A stretch of 64,000 nt of DNA from positions 7,117 through 71,116 of the forward strand of contig CAZIUC010000020.1 of NCBI GenBank assembly GCA_964542455.1, in the 5' to 3' direction. Source of the DNA: PFJX01 sp964542455 (GTDB taxonomy: Bacteria > Pseudomonadota > Gammaproteobacteria > Burkholderiales > Thiobacillaceae). This document shows, piece by piece, positions 8,424 to 18,949 of this stretch (within the stretch, counting starts at the first letter, position 1; each line of letters opens with the position of its first letter). Both the position numbers and the translations under genes were made by a program. The notes under the pieces are model-generated. The model was not told the DNA's origin, did no database searches, and was given only the letters and a program-made list of their open reading frames with translations.

Positions 8424-11096
8424 ATGAAACGTATGTTGTTCAACGCGACGCAAGCGGAGGAACTCCGCGTCGCCATTGTCGAGGGCCAGAAACTGGTCGA
8501 TCTCGACATTGAGTCCGCCAACAAGGAACAGCGCAAAAGCAATATCTACAAGGCCATCGTCACTCGTGTCGAGCCTTCCCTGGAAGCCTGTTTCGTCAAT
8601 TATGGCGCCGAACGCCACGGCTTCCTGCCATTCAAGGAAATCGCCCGTACCGCCCTGCGTGGCGCCGAAGGCGGTGATTTCAGTCGCGGCAAGATCCAGG
8701 ACTACCTCAAGGAAGGCATGGAACTGGTCGTCCAGGTGGAAAAGGACGAACGCGGCAATAAAGGCGCCGCGCTGACCAACTTCATCAGTCTGGCCGGCCG
8801 TTACCTGGTGCTGATGCCCAACAACCCGCGCGGCGGCGGAGTTTCCCGCCGCATCGAGGGCGAGGAGCGCAACGAACTTCGTGACGCCCTGGCGCAACTG
8901 GACGTGCCTCCCGGCATGAGCCTGATCGGCCGCACCGCCGGCATCGGCCGCAATGTCGAAGAATTGCAGTGGGACCTGAACTACCTGCTGCAACTATGGA
9001 ACGCCATCGACGGCGCCGCCCAGGGCCAGTCAGGCGCCTTCCTGATTTATGCCGAATCCAGCCTGGTCATCCGTGCCATCCGTGACTATTTCACCGCTGA
9101 CATCGGTGAACTCCTGATCGACGAACCCGCCATCTACGAGCAGGCCAGGCAGTTCATGGCCCACGTCATGCCGGGCAACGTCAGCAAGGTGAAGCTTTAC
9201 AGCGACCCGGTGCCGCTGTTCTCACGCTTCCAGATCGAACACCAGATCGAAACCGCCTACTCGCGCATGGTGCCGCTGCCCTCCGGCGGCTCCATCGTGA
9301 TCGACCACACCGAGGCACTGGTCGCCATCGACGTCAACTCGGCGCAAGCCACCAAGGGCGCCGACATCGAACAGACCGCCTTCAACACCAATCTGGAAGC
9401 GGCCGACGAAGCCGCGCGCCAGTTGCGTCTGCGCGACCTGGGCGGTTTGATCGTGATCGACTTCATCGACATGGAAAACCAGAAGAACCAGCGCGAAGTC
9501 GAGGACCGTATACGCGACGCTCTGCATTACGACCGTGCCCGCATCCAGACCGGCAAGATTTCCCGCTTCGGCCTGCTCGAACTGTCGCGCCAGCGCCTGC
9601 AACCCAGCCTGGGCGAGACCAGCTACATCACCTGCCCGCGCTGCTCCGGCACCGGCCATGTGCGCAGCACCGAGTCCTTCGCTCTGCATCTGTTGCGAAT
9701 GCTTCAGGAAGAATCGATGAAGGAGAACACCGGCGCCGTGCATGTTCAGGTCCCGGTCGATGTCGCCACCTTCCTGCTCAACGAGAAACGCCACGACATC
9801 CTCGCCATCGAAGCGCGGCATCGCGTGGAAGTGGTGCTGATCCCGAATCTGCACTTTGAAGTCCCGCGCTACACCCTGACGCGCCTGCGCCACGACCAGC
9901 TCAACCTGTCGGAAACCATGGCGCCCAGCTACCGCATGGTGGAAAAACCGGCCGAGGAAGACGAAGCGGCCAAGAACGGCAATGCCGCCAAGCCCGAGCG
10001 CGCACAACCGGTGGTGCAGGGCATCACCCCGTCGCAGCCGGCGCCGATTCGCGCGGTTGCCGAAGCCGCGCCGGCTACCGCCCAGCCGGGTTTGTTCGGC
10101 CGCATTTTTTCTTGGTTGCGTGGCCTCAACGAGCCTGCCGAAGAAGTCAAACCGGCCGTGGTGGTCAAGAAGACTGAAGTTCGCCGTGGCGAGCGGGAGC
10201 CGCGTCGTGGCCGTGGCGGAGAGCCACGTGAAGCCCGTGGCGAGCGCCCTGATCGCAACGAACGTGGTGGCGAACGTCGCCCGCGTGGCGAGCGTCCCGA
10301 ATCGGGCGAGCAGCGTCCGCCGCGCGGCGAGCGTCCGGACAAACGAGAGGGACGTGAAACCCGTGAACCGCGTGAGCCCCGCGAAAATCGGGAACCGCGT
10401 GGCGAGCGCCCGGAACGCCCGCGCCGCGAACGCGCGCCGGCCCAGGAAGAGGTGCGCGTGCCAGTTCAGGCAGCCGCTCCGGTCGAAAGCGAGGCGACAA
10501 ACGAAGCCGCGGGCGCTGAAGAACGCGAGAGCCGCCGCCGTGGTCGTCGCGGTGGCCGTGGCCGCCGAGGCGAAACGGCTGCCGCGACCGATCAGACCGT
10601 GCAGGAACTGGTCGCGGAGTCTGGCGATCAGCCGGCCGTAGTTTCCTCACCAGCCGCCACGCCGGCTCCGGAAGTCAATATGGAACCGGTCGTGGTCAGG
10701 CTGGAAGCCGAGCCGGCAACCCAGGCAGAGCGGGCCATCAAGCCCGAACCCGCGCCGGCCCCGGCGGCGGCACCCGTCGATCTGGGAAGCGCTGGCCTGG
10801 AATTGGTGGAAACACACAGCGCTCCCGCCATCGAAGCCACCGACGAAGGCGCCACCACCCCGGCGCGTCGTCGCCGCAACCGCAACCGCGGTAGCGCCGC
10901 TCCGGTGGAAGCGATGGTGATGGTGGAAACCAGCGAAGCCGCCGCGCCGGAGCAGACCCAGTCGAATCCGGACACATGGGGTCCGCCCTCCAACCCGCGC
11001 CGTCGTGCCCGTCCGCAGCACGTGGAACAGGCTGCTGAAGCGCTGGTCATGGTGGAAACCCGTCCCGGTGACGAAGGCAACAAGACAGCGCCCTGA
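8424..11096 (+). CDS. rne: Ribonuclease E
   Basis: An 890-residue RNase E, the endonuclease that initiates mRNA decay and matures rRNA and tRNA, acting as a membrane-attached tetramer. The N-terminal half carries the S1 domain (about residues 35-125), the 5'-sensor/RNase H-like region and the DNase I-like catalytic site. Catalytic Asp303 (VAIDVNSAQ) and Asp346 (LIVIDFIDM) and the zinc-link Cys404/Cys407 (CPRCSGTG) fall at the same numbers as in E. coli. The C-terminal half is low complexity: Arg/Gly/Glu-rich RGERPE-type repeats (about 580-720) for RNA binding, then Ala/Pro/Glu-rich sequence as scaffold. A strong terminator follows. Confidence 0.97.
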   Translation: MKRMLFNATQAEELRVAIVEGQKLVDLDIESANKEQRKSNIYKAIVTRVEPSLEACFVNYGAERHGFLPFKEIARTALRGAEGGDFSRGKIQDYLKEGMELVVQVEKDERGNKGAALTNFISLAGRYLVLMPNNPRGGGVSRRIEGEERNELRDALAQLDVPPGMSLIGRTAGIGRNVEELQWDLNYLLQLWNAIDGAAQGQSGAFLIYAESSLVIRAIRDYFTADIGELLIDEPAIYEQARQFMAHVMPGNVSKVKLYSDPVPLFSRFQIEHQIETAYSRMVPLPSGGSIVIDHTEALVAIDVNSAQATKGADIEQTAFNTNLEAADEAARQLRLRDLGGLIVIDFIDMENQKNQREVEDRIRDALHYDRARIQTGKISRFGLLELSRQRLQPSLGETSYITCPRCSGTGHVRSTESFALHLLRMLQEESMKENTGAVHVQVPVDVATFLLNEKRHDILAIEARHRVEVVLIPNLHFEVPRYTLTRLRHDQLNLSETMAPSYRMVEKPAEEDEAAKNGNAAKPERAQPVVQGITPSQPAPIRAVAEAAPATAQPGLFGRIFSWLRGLNEPAEEVKPAVVVKKTEVRRGEREPRRGRGGEPREARGERPDRNERGGERRPRGERPESGEQRPPRGERPDKREGRETREPREPRENREPRGERPERPRRERAPAQEEVRVPVQAAAPVESEATNEAAGAEERESRRRGRRGGRGRRGETAAATDQTVQELVAESGDQPAVVSSPAATPAPEVNMEPVVVRLEAEPATQAERAIKPEPAPAPAAAPVDLGSAGLELVETHSAPAIEATDEGATTPARRRRNRNRGSAAPVEAMVMVETSEAAAPEQTQSNPDTWGPPSNPRRRARPQHVEQAAEALVMVETRPGDEGNKTAP

Positions 11097-11119
11097 TCCT
11101 ATAGACGCTTGTTACAACG

Positions 11120-11145
11120 AAAAAGCCGGCGCAAGCCGGCTTTTT
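11120..11145 (+). terminator. Rho-independent terminator after rne
   Basis: AAAAAGCCGGC, loop GCAA, GCCGGCTTTTT: an 11-bp perfect stem ending in a T-run, 24 nt after the rne stop. The A-run on the other side would also allow termination in the reverse direction. Confidence 0.92.
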
Positions 11146-11241
11146 CGTTTGCGCCGCCCTTTCCGCGCGGCAAGGACGCTGCGCGTGCCTGGCGCATGGC
11201 TGGGCTTACCCGCGTAATCAGGCTAATGGGACAATCCCCCC

Positions 11242-11742
11242 ATGAAAGTGATCGATCATGACAACTGGTTGCTGGCGGATGAGGGCAGCAAGAGTCAGGC
11301 CGCGGATGCCCGTGAATGGCGCAAAGCGTTTCTCTCGATACAACTCGACCCCGCCGTACAGCGGGAAGTCGCCCGCATGTTCGAGGCGGCACGCGGCGGC
11401 ATGCTCTATGGCCATTTCTTCCAACCGCTGATGGCGATGGGGCTGGAGCAGTGCTACCGCGTGCTGGAGAGTGGCGCGCGAGCGCGTTGCGCGCAGGCGG
11501 GCTTGCCGGTGACCTGCGTCGACAGCCAGGGGAAACCGCATCCCCTCTCCTTCGGCCATAACCTGCGCGCCTTGGCCAAACAGGGCTTGATCTCGGATGC
11601 GGATCTGTTGCTCTGGCGGCAAGCACGCGAATTACGCGAATGGGTCGCGGCCCCTGAACACCAGGCCGCCCTCACCCTGGAGCATGGCGTGACCGCGTTG
11701 TCGCGCGCGGCTGAATTGTTGGGGAGATTGTTCCGGGCTTAG
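11242..11742 (+). CDS. Unrecognised helical protein (166 aa)
   Basis: A soluble, predominantly helical protein with no signal peptide. It begins MKVIDHDNWLLADEG and contains GMLYGHFFQPLMAMGLEQCYRVLESGARARC, then an Arg/Leu-rich C-terminal half (DADLLLWRQARELREWV). The overall pattern of long helices with several His/Arg residues is loosely HEPN-like, but no RxxxxH motif was confirmed. It lies alone between the rne terminator and a repeat. Codon use looks native. No function is assigned. Confidence 0.65.
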   Translation: MKVIDHDNWLLADEGSKSQAADAREWRKAFLSIQLDPAVQREVARMFEAARGGMLYGHFFQPLMAMGLEQCYRVLESGARARCAQAGLPVTCVDSQGKPHPLSFGHNLRALAKQGLISDADLLLWRQARELREWVAAPEHQAALTLEHGVTALSRAAELLGRLFRA

Positions 11743-11773
11743 CCCGGCCATCCTGGATAGCGCAGACTCTCCG

Positions 11774-11866
11774 GTCGGTCAGGTTGGCGCGCGGCGACTA
11801 CCTGAGGATCATTCCATCCAGGATGGAGGAGGCGAATGTTGCTGAAAACAGCCGGCTGACCGTAAA
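11774..11866. repeat. Degraded CAGGTTG-type palindromic repeat
   Basis: The block GGTCAGGTTGGCGCG (from 11777) followed by GCGACTACCTG is almost identical to the left half of the better preserved repeat at 44539-44632. A weak inverted partner (GCCGGCTGACCG) ends near 11863. It sits between two genes facing each other and is probably a decayed copy of the same element. Confidence 0.4.
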
Positions 11867-11888
11867 GGATACCGGCCAGATCCCTTGG

Positions 11889-14800
11889 CTATGCCTGTTG
11901 CGCCTTCCCGATCCGCATGCGCAGATTGAGGTCGTGCTTACGGAAGGCTTCCCTGACGTGGGTACGCAGTTGCTCGTCCGTCCACGGCTTGAAAATGAAT
12001 TTGTAAACCGCGCCCTCGTTGATGGCGGCGGCAATCACCTGCTGGTCGGCATGGGCGGTCAGCATGACACGCACCGTATCGGGGTGAAGCGTCCTGACCT
12101 TGCGTAGCAGTTCGATGCCATTCATTTCCGGCATGCGCTGATCTGAAATGATGACCCCAACGGGATGCGTTGCCAGCAGATCAAGCGCGACGCGGGGCCG
12201 ATCGGTACGCAGGATTCGGTAACCGTCCGCATGCAACACACGGGTAATGGCGTTAAGTATGTTTTCCTCGTCGTCTACCAGCAGCAGCACCCGCTCCTCC
12301 TGAATGAACTGGTGCTTGCTTTCCAGCTTGACGCCCTCCTTCAGCAGCCTGCTGATTTCCTGTTCCGGCACGGGTCGACTGAAATGAAACCCCTGTATCT
12401 CATCGCACTGGAGCGTGCGCAGAAACTCCTGCTGCTCGGCGGTTTCCACGCCTTCGGCCACGGTTTTCAGGTTCAGGCTGTGGGACAGGGAAATGATGGC
12501 CCGTGATACGGCCGCGTCTTCGGCATTGCTGGTAATTTCTCGCACGAAGGACTGATCGATCTTGATGCGGTCGATCGGGAAGCGTTTGAGGTAGCTGAGC
12601 GAGGAATAGCCGGTACCGAAATCGTCAATGGAAAACTGCACGCCCAGCGCACGCAATTTATGCAGGATGGTGATGGTGCTCTCCGCGTCCTGCATGATCA
12701 TGCGTTCCGTCAGTTCCAGTTCCAGGCAGTCCGGAGGCAGACCGGTGTCGCGCAGGACGGCGGCGACGACCTCATCCAGGTTGTTCTGGTTGAACTGGCG
12801 CGAGGACAGGTTCACGCCCACGCGGATTTTCGGCAAACCCTCGTCGATCCATGCCTTGAGTCGGGCACAGGCGGTGCGCAGTACCCACTCGCCGATGGGG
12901 ATGATGAGACCGGTTTCCTCCGCCAGAGGGATAAAGGCGTTGGGCGAAATCAGCCCGATTTCCGGATGCTGCCAGCGCAACAGCGCTTCCATGCCGATAA
13001 TGCGGCCATTGTAGAGGTCGACCTGCGGCTGGTAATGCAGCACCAGTTCGTCGCGTTGCAGGGCGTGGCGCAGATCGTTTTCCATCGCCAGGCGCTCCAT
13101 GGCGCGGGTGGTGAGTTCCTCGGTGTAATACTGGTAGTTGTTGCGTCCCTGCTCCTTGGCGCGGTAAAGCGCGCTGTCCGCGTTCTTGAACAGGGAGGTG
13201 ACATCCCCGCCATCGCCAGGAAAAATGCTGATGCCGACACTGCATGTAACGAACACCTCGTGCCCCTGCAGCATGAAGCTCTCGGCCAGCACGGCAATGA
13301 TTTTCTGCGCAACGCTGCTGGCAAAACGTGAGTCTTCCAGTTCCTCCAGCAGGATGGTGAATTCATCCCCGCCCAGACGAGCAACCGTGTCTTCCTCACG
13401 CACACATTGAATGAGCCGCTGCGCCACTTCCTGCAGCAACAGGTCGCCGATGGGGTGACCGAGTGTGTCGTTGATATTCTTGAAATGATCCAGATCGAGG
13501 AACAGCACGGCCAGGAGGGTATTGCCGCGGTGGGCGCGCGCCAGCGCATGCTCCATGCGCGCGTTCAGCAGGAGGCGGTTGGGCAGACTGGTGAGGGGGT
13601 CGTGGTGGGCGAGGTGATCAAGCCTGGATTCCGACTCCTTCATGGCGCTGATATCGGAGAAGACACCGACATATTGGGTGATCTGCCCGCGCTCATCCTT
13701 GACCATGCTGATGTTGAGCCATTCCGGATAGATGTCGCCGTTCTTGCGCCGGTTCCAGAGTTCACCCTGCCAGTGGCCATTCTCGCGGATGGTGCTCCAC
13801 ATCGAGGCATAGAACTGTTCATCGTGCCGTCCCGATTTCAGGAAGGCGGGACTCCGCCCCACGACCTTGTCCTCGGCATAACCGGTGATTTCGCCAAATG
13901 CCCGGTTGACGGCGATGATGCGGCCATCGGCATCGGTGATCATCACGCCCTCGGTGGTGTTTTCAAATACCGCCGCCGCCTGGCGCAGCTTTTCCTCCAC
14001 CGACTTGCGTTGCGTGATGTCCTGCAGCGTCCCGCTCAGATGAACCACCTTGCCACTGGTGTCTCGCATGGCCTCGGCATGGCCGTAAACCACGCGCCCC
14101 TGACCATTGGGCAACGGGATGCGAAAGTCGGCGGAAAATTCGCTGCCCCGATCAATGGCCAAAGCAAGAGCCCGCTCCACCTTGTCGCGATCGTCGGGAT
14201 GAACCATGCCCAGTACGTCCTCGCGTCTCAGTTTGCCGGATTGGGGGGACGTTTCCAGGATGCGACAGGTTTCATCGGAAAGCAGGAAGGCATCGCTGGC
14301 GGTATCCCATGACCAACCACCGAGATGGGCGATGCGCTGCGTTTCCGCCAGGCGGATCTGATTCTCCATCAGTGCGTCGCGTGTGCGTCGGTGCTCGATC
14401 ATGCCGGCTAGAGTATTGGCCACGCCTTCGAGAAATTCCACTTCCCGATCCTGCCGGGCATGTCCATGTTTCAGATACAGCACCATGACCCCGAGCACGC
14501 CATTCCGGGAGAGGATGGGTACGTTGTAGTGTCCGTGCGGCTCCATACCGGGATAACCGATTTCGTGGCGCGGGTCGAGACAGGCGGCATATTCGATTTT
14601 CTGGCTGACGGCGGCGCGTCCGCACAGGCAATGGCCGAAGGGCACGCTCGCGCACAGGTTCAGCAGGGCCGGGTTGAGGCCGCGCTGGGCCTTGAGAGTC
14701 AGCACCTCCTCGCCACCTTCCACCTGAAAAATGCCGCCCTTGGGCTCGATCGGCAGCCAGGAAAGCGCCAGGATAATGTCCAGCACATGCTCGAATTTCT

Positions 14801-15308
14801 GCGCTAGCGGAATGTCTTCCATGCTGACGCGCAAGATCGTGTTGAGGGCGGCCTGTTCCTCGCCTTCGAAGCGAAGCATTTCTTCGTTCCGCTGCTGCTC
14901 GGTGACGTCACTACCGACACAAAGCGCGCGGTTGATATTGCCGTCGCGATGACGCAGGAAAACAAGTTTCCAGGAAACCGCGCGCCGCGCCGCGGTCACG
15001 GTAACGATGGGATGTTCGAACAGGGGAATCAGGGCTTCCTCGCCAGCCATGACACGGTGGAAGGTTTGCGCGGCGGCTTCCCGCTTTCCCAGTGGAAGAA
15101 AGAGGTCGAACCAGTTCTTGCCACTCAGACCGCGGCGGGTGGCATTGACCAACGCGCAACAGGACTGGTTGATCAGAGCGATATTGCCGGCCTGGTCCAG
15201 CATGGCCATGGCAATGTTCGATGCATCCAGATCCGCCAGAGTCCAGCCGGTTTTCCGGGTCATCGCGCGCATCCGTTCATGAGTTGACGTTGGGCCATAT
15301 AGTGCCAC
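11889..15308 (-). CDS. PAS/GAF/GGDEF/EAL protein with C-terminal receiver
   Basis: A 1139-residue cytoplasmic signalling protein likely to make or break cyclic di-GMP. Domain order: PAS (about 20-130), GAF (165-310, with a Cys/His-rich LCASVPFGHCLCGRAA patch), PAS (330-435), PAS (445-560), GGDEF with intact GGDEF (570-735), EAL with intact EALLRW (745-1000), and a receiver with LLLVDDEE and IISDQRMPEMNG (1010-1130). A receiver at the extreme C terminus is less usual than at the N terminus. The first ATG (15308) is used; ATGs at codons 13 and 16 are alternatives. The gene stands alone. Confidence 0.9.
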   Translation of the reverse strand: MALYGPTSTHERMRAMTRKTGWTLADLDASNIAMAMLDQAGNIALINQSCCALVNATRRGLSGKNWFDLFLPLGKREAAAQTFHRVMAGEEALIPLFEHPIVTVTAARRAVSWKLVFLRHRDGNINRALCVGSDVTEQQRNEEMLRFEGEEQAALNTILRVSMEDIPLAQKFEHVLDIILALSWLPIEPKGGIFQVEGGEEVLTLKAQRGLNPALLNLCASVPFGHCLCGRAAVSQKIEYAACLDPRHEIGYPGMEPHGHYNVPILSRNGVLGVMVLYLKHGHARQDREVEFLEGVANTLAGMIEHRRTRDALMENQIRLAETQRIAHLGGWSWDTASDAFLLSDETCRILETSPQSGKLRREDVLGMVHPDDRDKVERALALAIDRGSEFSADFRIPLPNGQGRVVYGHAEAMRDTSGKVVHLSGTLQDITQRKSVEEKLRQAAAVFENTTEGVMITDADGRIIAVNRAFGEITGYAEDKVVGRSPAFLKSGRHDEQFYASMWSTIRENGHWQGELWNRRKNGDIYPEWLNISMVKDERGQITQYVGVFSDISAMKESESRLDHLAHHDPLTSLPNRLLLNARMEHALARAHRGNTLLAVLFLDLDHFKNINDTLGHPIGDLLLQEVAQRLIQCVREEDTVARLGGDEFTILLEELEDSRFASSVAQKIIAVLAESFMLQGHEVFVTCSVGISIFPGDGGDVTSLFKNADSALYRAKEQGRNNYQYYTEELTTRAMERLAMENDLRHALQRDELVLHYQPQVDLYNGRIIGMEALLRWQHPEIGLISPNAFIPLAEETGLIIPIGEWVLRTACARLKAWIDEGLPKIRVGVNLSSRQFNQNNLDEVVAAVLRDTGLPPDCLELELTERMIMQDAESTITILHKLRALGVQFSIDDFGTGYSSLSYLKRFPIDRIKIDQSFVREITSNAEDAAVSRAIISLSHSLNLKTVAEGVETAEQQEFLRTLQCDEIQGFHFSRPVPEQEISRLLKEGVKLESKHQFIQEERVLLLVDDEENILNAITRVLHADGYRILRTDRPRVALDLLATHPVGVIISDQRMPEMNGIELLRKVRTLHPDTVRVMLTAHADQQVIAAAINEGAVYKFIFKPWTDEQLRTHVREAFRKHDLNLRMRIGKAQQA

Positions 15309-15374
15309 GAAATAAAGCGTGCAATTTCTTCCGCATCCCGCTCAACGGTGGGCATCCCGGGTGCCGCCGCCCTG

Positions 15375-18300
15375 TCACGCCGCGGCCCGCTCACGCTCCC
15401 GGCCGCCGCTTTTCAGCGTCACTGCGTATTTCACATCCACCGCCCCGAACGCTTCCAGCGCGCTGAACAGGTCGTTCGACAAGCGCAGGGTCCAGGCTGA
15501 TCCCAGGGCGAGGTCGCAGGTCGCTTTGCTGTTGCTGTAACTCAGGGTCACCGGGCAGCCGACCTGCTTGCTTTCGCGGTACGAAGTGAGGAGATCGATC
15601 AAAGCGCGTGCCTCATTTACCAATTCGGCACCGGGTTTCAGCGTCAGCTTCAGGCCGGTGGCGTAGCGGGTACGGGCGGCGTCGAGGCTCATCAACTCGT
15701 CGGCGGTGACGCGCATGCCGCCGGAATACTGGTCATCGCTGGCCTTGCCGGTGACGACCAGAAGTTCGTCTTCCTTGATGAAATTGCGGCTGGCTTCCCA
15801 GGTCTCGTTGAACACCGCCACCTCCACCTGCGCGGTCTTGTCGTCGAGGGTGACGAAGCACATCTTGCCGCGCCGGGTCATCTGGGTGCGCATGCTGGCG
15901 ACGATGCCGGCCAGGAGTTGCTGGCCGGACTGCGGCTTGACCTCGCGCAGCGGGCGCGTCGCGATGCCTTTCAGCGAAGGGCCGTCGGCGTCGAAGGGGT
16001 GGCCGCTGATGTAGAAGCCGAGCGCGGTTTTTTCCAGCGCCAGGCGTTCCTTCAACGGCCATTCCGCCACCTCGACCAGCGGCGGCGGGGTCGCGGCGAC
16101 CACGTCACCGAACAGGCTGTCCTGCGCCGCGTTGGCTTCCTGGTTTTCCGCCCATTCCAGGGCCAGGCCGACACTCATCAAGGCGGCGGCGCGGTTGGGA
16201 TGCAGCGCGTCGAAGGCGCCGGCGCGCACCAGGGCCTCGATGGCGCGACGGTTGACGACGCGGCGGTCGACGCGGCGGCAGAAGTCGAACAGGCTGGTGA
16301 AGAGACCACCCGCTTCCCGCGCGGCGGTGATGTTGTCGATGGCGTTCTCGCCGGTGCCCTTGACCGCGCCGAGGCCGTAGCGGATCGACTGGCGGTCCAC
16401 CGGCACGAAACGGTAGGAAGACTGGTTCACGTCCGGCGGCAGAATGGTGAGTCGATTCTTCAACGCGTCGTCGTAAAAGATCTTCACCGTGTCGGTGTTG
16501 TCCAGGTCCGACGACAGCGAGGCGGCCATGAAGGCGGCGGCGTGGTGCGCCTTCAGCCAGGCGGTCTGGTAGGTGACCACCGCGTAGGCCGCCGTGTGCG
16601 ACTTGTTGAAGCCGTATTCCGCGAACTTCTCCATCAGGTCGAACAGGCGCATCGCCAGGGCCGGGTCGTAGCCCTTCTTCGCCGCCCCCTCGCGCATGAT
16701 CTCCCGATGTTTGGCCATCTCCTCGGCCTTCTTCTTGCCCATCGCCCGACGCAGCAGGTCCGCGCCGCCCAGGGTGTAGCCGCCGATGATCTGGGAAATC
16801 TGCATCACCTGTTCCTGGTAGACGATGACGCCGTAGGTCGGCTCCAGGCAGGCTTCCAGGTCCGGGTGGAAATAGTCGATTTTCTGCTTGCCCTTCTTGC
16901 GCAGGACGAAGTCATCCACCATGCCGGAGCCCAGCGGCCCCGGCCGGTATAGCGCCAGCACCGCGATGATGTCCTCGAAGCGGTCCGGCTCCAGCTTCAC
17001 CAGCAGCTTCTTCATGCCGTCCGATTCCAACTGGAAGATCGCCGTGGTGTTGGCGCGTCTGAGGATGTCGTAGGCGGCCGGGTCGGTGAACGGCAGGGTT
17101 TCCAGGTTCACGTCCCAGGTGGGGTCGAGCCGCCGGATGTACTTCACCGCCAGGGCGATGATGGTCAGGTTGCGCAGGCCCAAGAAGTCGAACTTCACCA
17201 GGCCGACTTTCTCCACGTCGTCCTTGTCGAACTGCGACACCACCGATTCCGAGCCTTCCGCGTTGTACAGCGGGCAGAAGTCGGTGAGCTTGCCCGGCGC
17301 GATCAGCACACCGCCCGCGTGCATGCCGACGTTGCGGGTCAGGCCCTCCAGCTTCTGCGCCAGGATGAACAGCTCGCGCACGTCCTCCTCGTTGTCGTAT
17401 TTCGCCTTCAGTTCCGGCACCTGCTCCAGCGCCTCGGCCAGGGTCACGTTCTTGCCCGGCGCCGAGGGAATCATCTTCGACAGCAGATCGCAGAAGTTGT
17501 ACGACAGGTCGAGCACGCGGCCGACGTCGCGCACCACCGCGCGCGCCGCCATGGTGCCGAAGGTGACGATCTGCGATACCGCGTCGGCGCCGTATTTCTC
17601 GCGCACGTATTCGATCACCCGCCAGCGGTTGTCCTGGCAGAAGTCGATGTCGAAGTCGGGCATGGAGACCCGTTCCGGGTTGAGGAAACGCTCGAACAGC
17701 AGGGCGTAACGCAAGGGGTCGAGATCGGTGATGCCGATCGAGAACGCCACCAGCGAACCGGCGCCGGAGCCGCGCCCCGGCCCCACCGGCACGCCGTTGG
17801 CTTTGCCCCAGTTGATGAAGTCCGCGACGATCAGGAAGTAGCCGGGAAAACCCATCTGGATGATGGTATCCAGCTCCAGTTCCAGGCGCGCCTGGTATTC
17901 CGGCATCCGCGCGGCGCGCTCGGTTTCGTCCGGAAACAGCACCGCCATGCGCGCATCCAAACCCTCCTGGGCGAACTGGCGCAGGTAGTCGTCGAGCGGC
18001 ATGCCGCCCGGCGTGGGGAAGTCGGGCAGCTTGCTTTTGCCCAGTTCCAGGGTCAGGTTGCAACGCCGCGCGATTGCCACCGAGTTTTCCAGCGCCTCCG
18101 GCAGATCGGCGAACAGTTCCGCCATTTCGTCCTGGGTCTTGAAGTAATCGTCCTCGGTAAAGGTCTTGGGGCGGCGCTTGTCGCCCAGGGTGTAGCCCTC
18201 TGCGATGCACACCCGCGCCTCGTGCGCGGTGTAGTCGTCGCGACTGAGGAATTGCACCGGATGAGTCGCCACCACCGGCAAGCCCAGGTCTTCCGCCAGG

Positions 18301-18860
18301 GTCACCGCGCGCGCCACATGGAGATCGCACTCCGGACGGCCGTCGCGTTGCAGTTCCAGGTAATAGCGATCCGGGAATCGCCGCGCCCACTCGCTCGCCA
18401 GGGCGCGCGCGTTGTCCAGCGCGCCATTCACCAACGCCTGCCCGACCTCGCCGAGATGGCCGCCGGAAAGCGCGATCAGCCCATCCGACCAGGCATCGAA
18501 CCAGGCCGGATTGACCAGCGCGCGGCCGCGATGCATGTTCTGGCGATAAGCGCGCGACAACAGTTCGCACAGGTTGTGCCAGCCGGCGCGATCCTGGACC
18601 AGCAGCAGCAGACGGGTCGGCTTGTCCTCCGCCCCCGGCCGCGCCACCCACAGGTCACAACCGGCAATCGGCTTCACGCCCTTCTTGCGCGCCGCCGAAT
18701 AAAACTTCACCAGGCCGAAAGTGTTGGCCAGATCGGTCATCGCCAATGCCGGCATGGCATCGGACTTCGCCGCCTTCACCGCCTCGTCCACACGCAGGAT
18801 GCTGTCCTGCACGGCGTATTCACTGTGCAGGCGGAGATGGATGAAGCGGGGATCGGTCAT
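15375..18860 (-). CDS. dnaE: DNA polymerase III subunit alpha
   Basis: A 1161-residue replicative polymerase catalytic subunit, the normal length for DnaE1. The N-terminal PHP domain (IHLRLHSEYAVQDS onward) is followed by the polymerase core with GPGRGSGAGSLVAF and the catalytic aspartates in MPDFDIDFCQDNR (Asp402 and Asp404 here). Then come the FNKSHTAAYAVVTYQTAWLK fingers region, helix-hairpin-helix segment and the C-terminal OB fold (about 970-1080). It is transcribed separately from its neighbours. Several long frames antisense to it are shadows of its high GC content. Confidence 0.97.
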   Translation of the reverse strand: MTDPRFIHLRLHSEYAVQDSILRVDEAVKAAKSDAMPALAMTDLANTFGLVKFYSAARKKGVKPIAGCDLWVARPGAEDKPTRLLLLVQDRAGWHNLCELLSRAYRQNMHRGRALVNPAWFDAWSDGLIALSGGHLGEVGQALVNGALDNARALASEWARRFPDRYYLELQRDGRPECDLHVARAVTLAEDLGLPVVATHPVQFLSRDDYTAHEARVCIAEGYTLGDKRRPKTFTEDDYFKTQDEMAELFADLPEALENSVAIARRCNLTLELGKSKLPDFPTPGGMPLDDYLRQFAQEGLDARMAVLFPDETERAARMPEYQARLELELDTIIQMGFPGYFLIVADFINWGKANGVPVGPGRGSGAGSLVAFSIGITDLDPLRYALLFERFLNPERVSMPDFDIDFCQDNRWRVIEYVREKYGADAVSQIVTFGTMAARAVVRDVGRVLDLSYNFCDLLSKMIPSAPGKNVTLAEALEQVPELKAKYDNEEDVRELFILAQKLEGLTRNVGMHAGGVLIAPGKLTDFCPLYNAEGSESVVSQFDKDDVEKVGLVKFDFLGLRNLTIIALAVKYIRRLDPTWDVNLETLPFTDPAAYDILRRANTTAIFQLESDGMKKLLVKLEPDRFEDIIAVLALYRPGPLGSGMVDDFVLRKKGKQKIDYFHPDLEACLEPTYGVIVYQEQVMQISQIIGGYTLGGADLLRRAMGKKKAEEMAKHREIMREGAAKKGYDPALAMRLFDLMEKFAEYGFNKSHTAAYAVVTYQTAWLKAHHAAAFMAASLSSDLDNTDTVKIFYDDALKNRLTILPPDVNQSSYRFVPVDRQSIRYGLGAVKGTGENAIDNITAAREAGGLFTSLFDFCRRVDRRVVNRRAIEALVRAGAFDALHPNRAAALMSVGLALEWAENQEANAAQDSLFGDVVAATPPPLVEVAEWPLKERLALEKTALGFYISGHPFDADGPSLKGIATRPLREVKPQSGQQLLAGIVASMRTQMTRRGKMCFVTLDDKTAQVEVAVFNETWEASRNFIKEDELLVVTGKASDDQYSGGMRVTADELMSLDAARTRYATGLKLTLKPGAELVNEARALIDLLTSYRESKQVGCPVTLSYSNSKATCDLALGSAWTLRLSNDLFSALEAFGAVDVKYAVTLKSGGRERERAAA

Positions 18861-18949
18861 GGAAAAAAGGCGGGGCGGAAAGCGGGCCCGGATTTTAACC
18901 CGCCCCCATGCGCCGACTCGGAGTGATGGGTGGATTCACTCAAGCAATC

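Noticed and set aside
15918..18926. Long antisense frames over dnaE
   Set aside because: The codon-position GC pattern belongs to dnaE on the minus strand; the antisense proteins are Arg/Gly/His-rich and match nothing.
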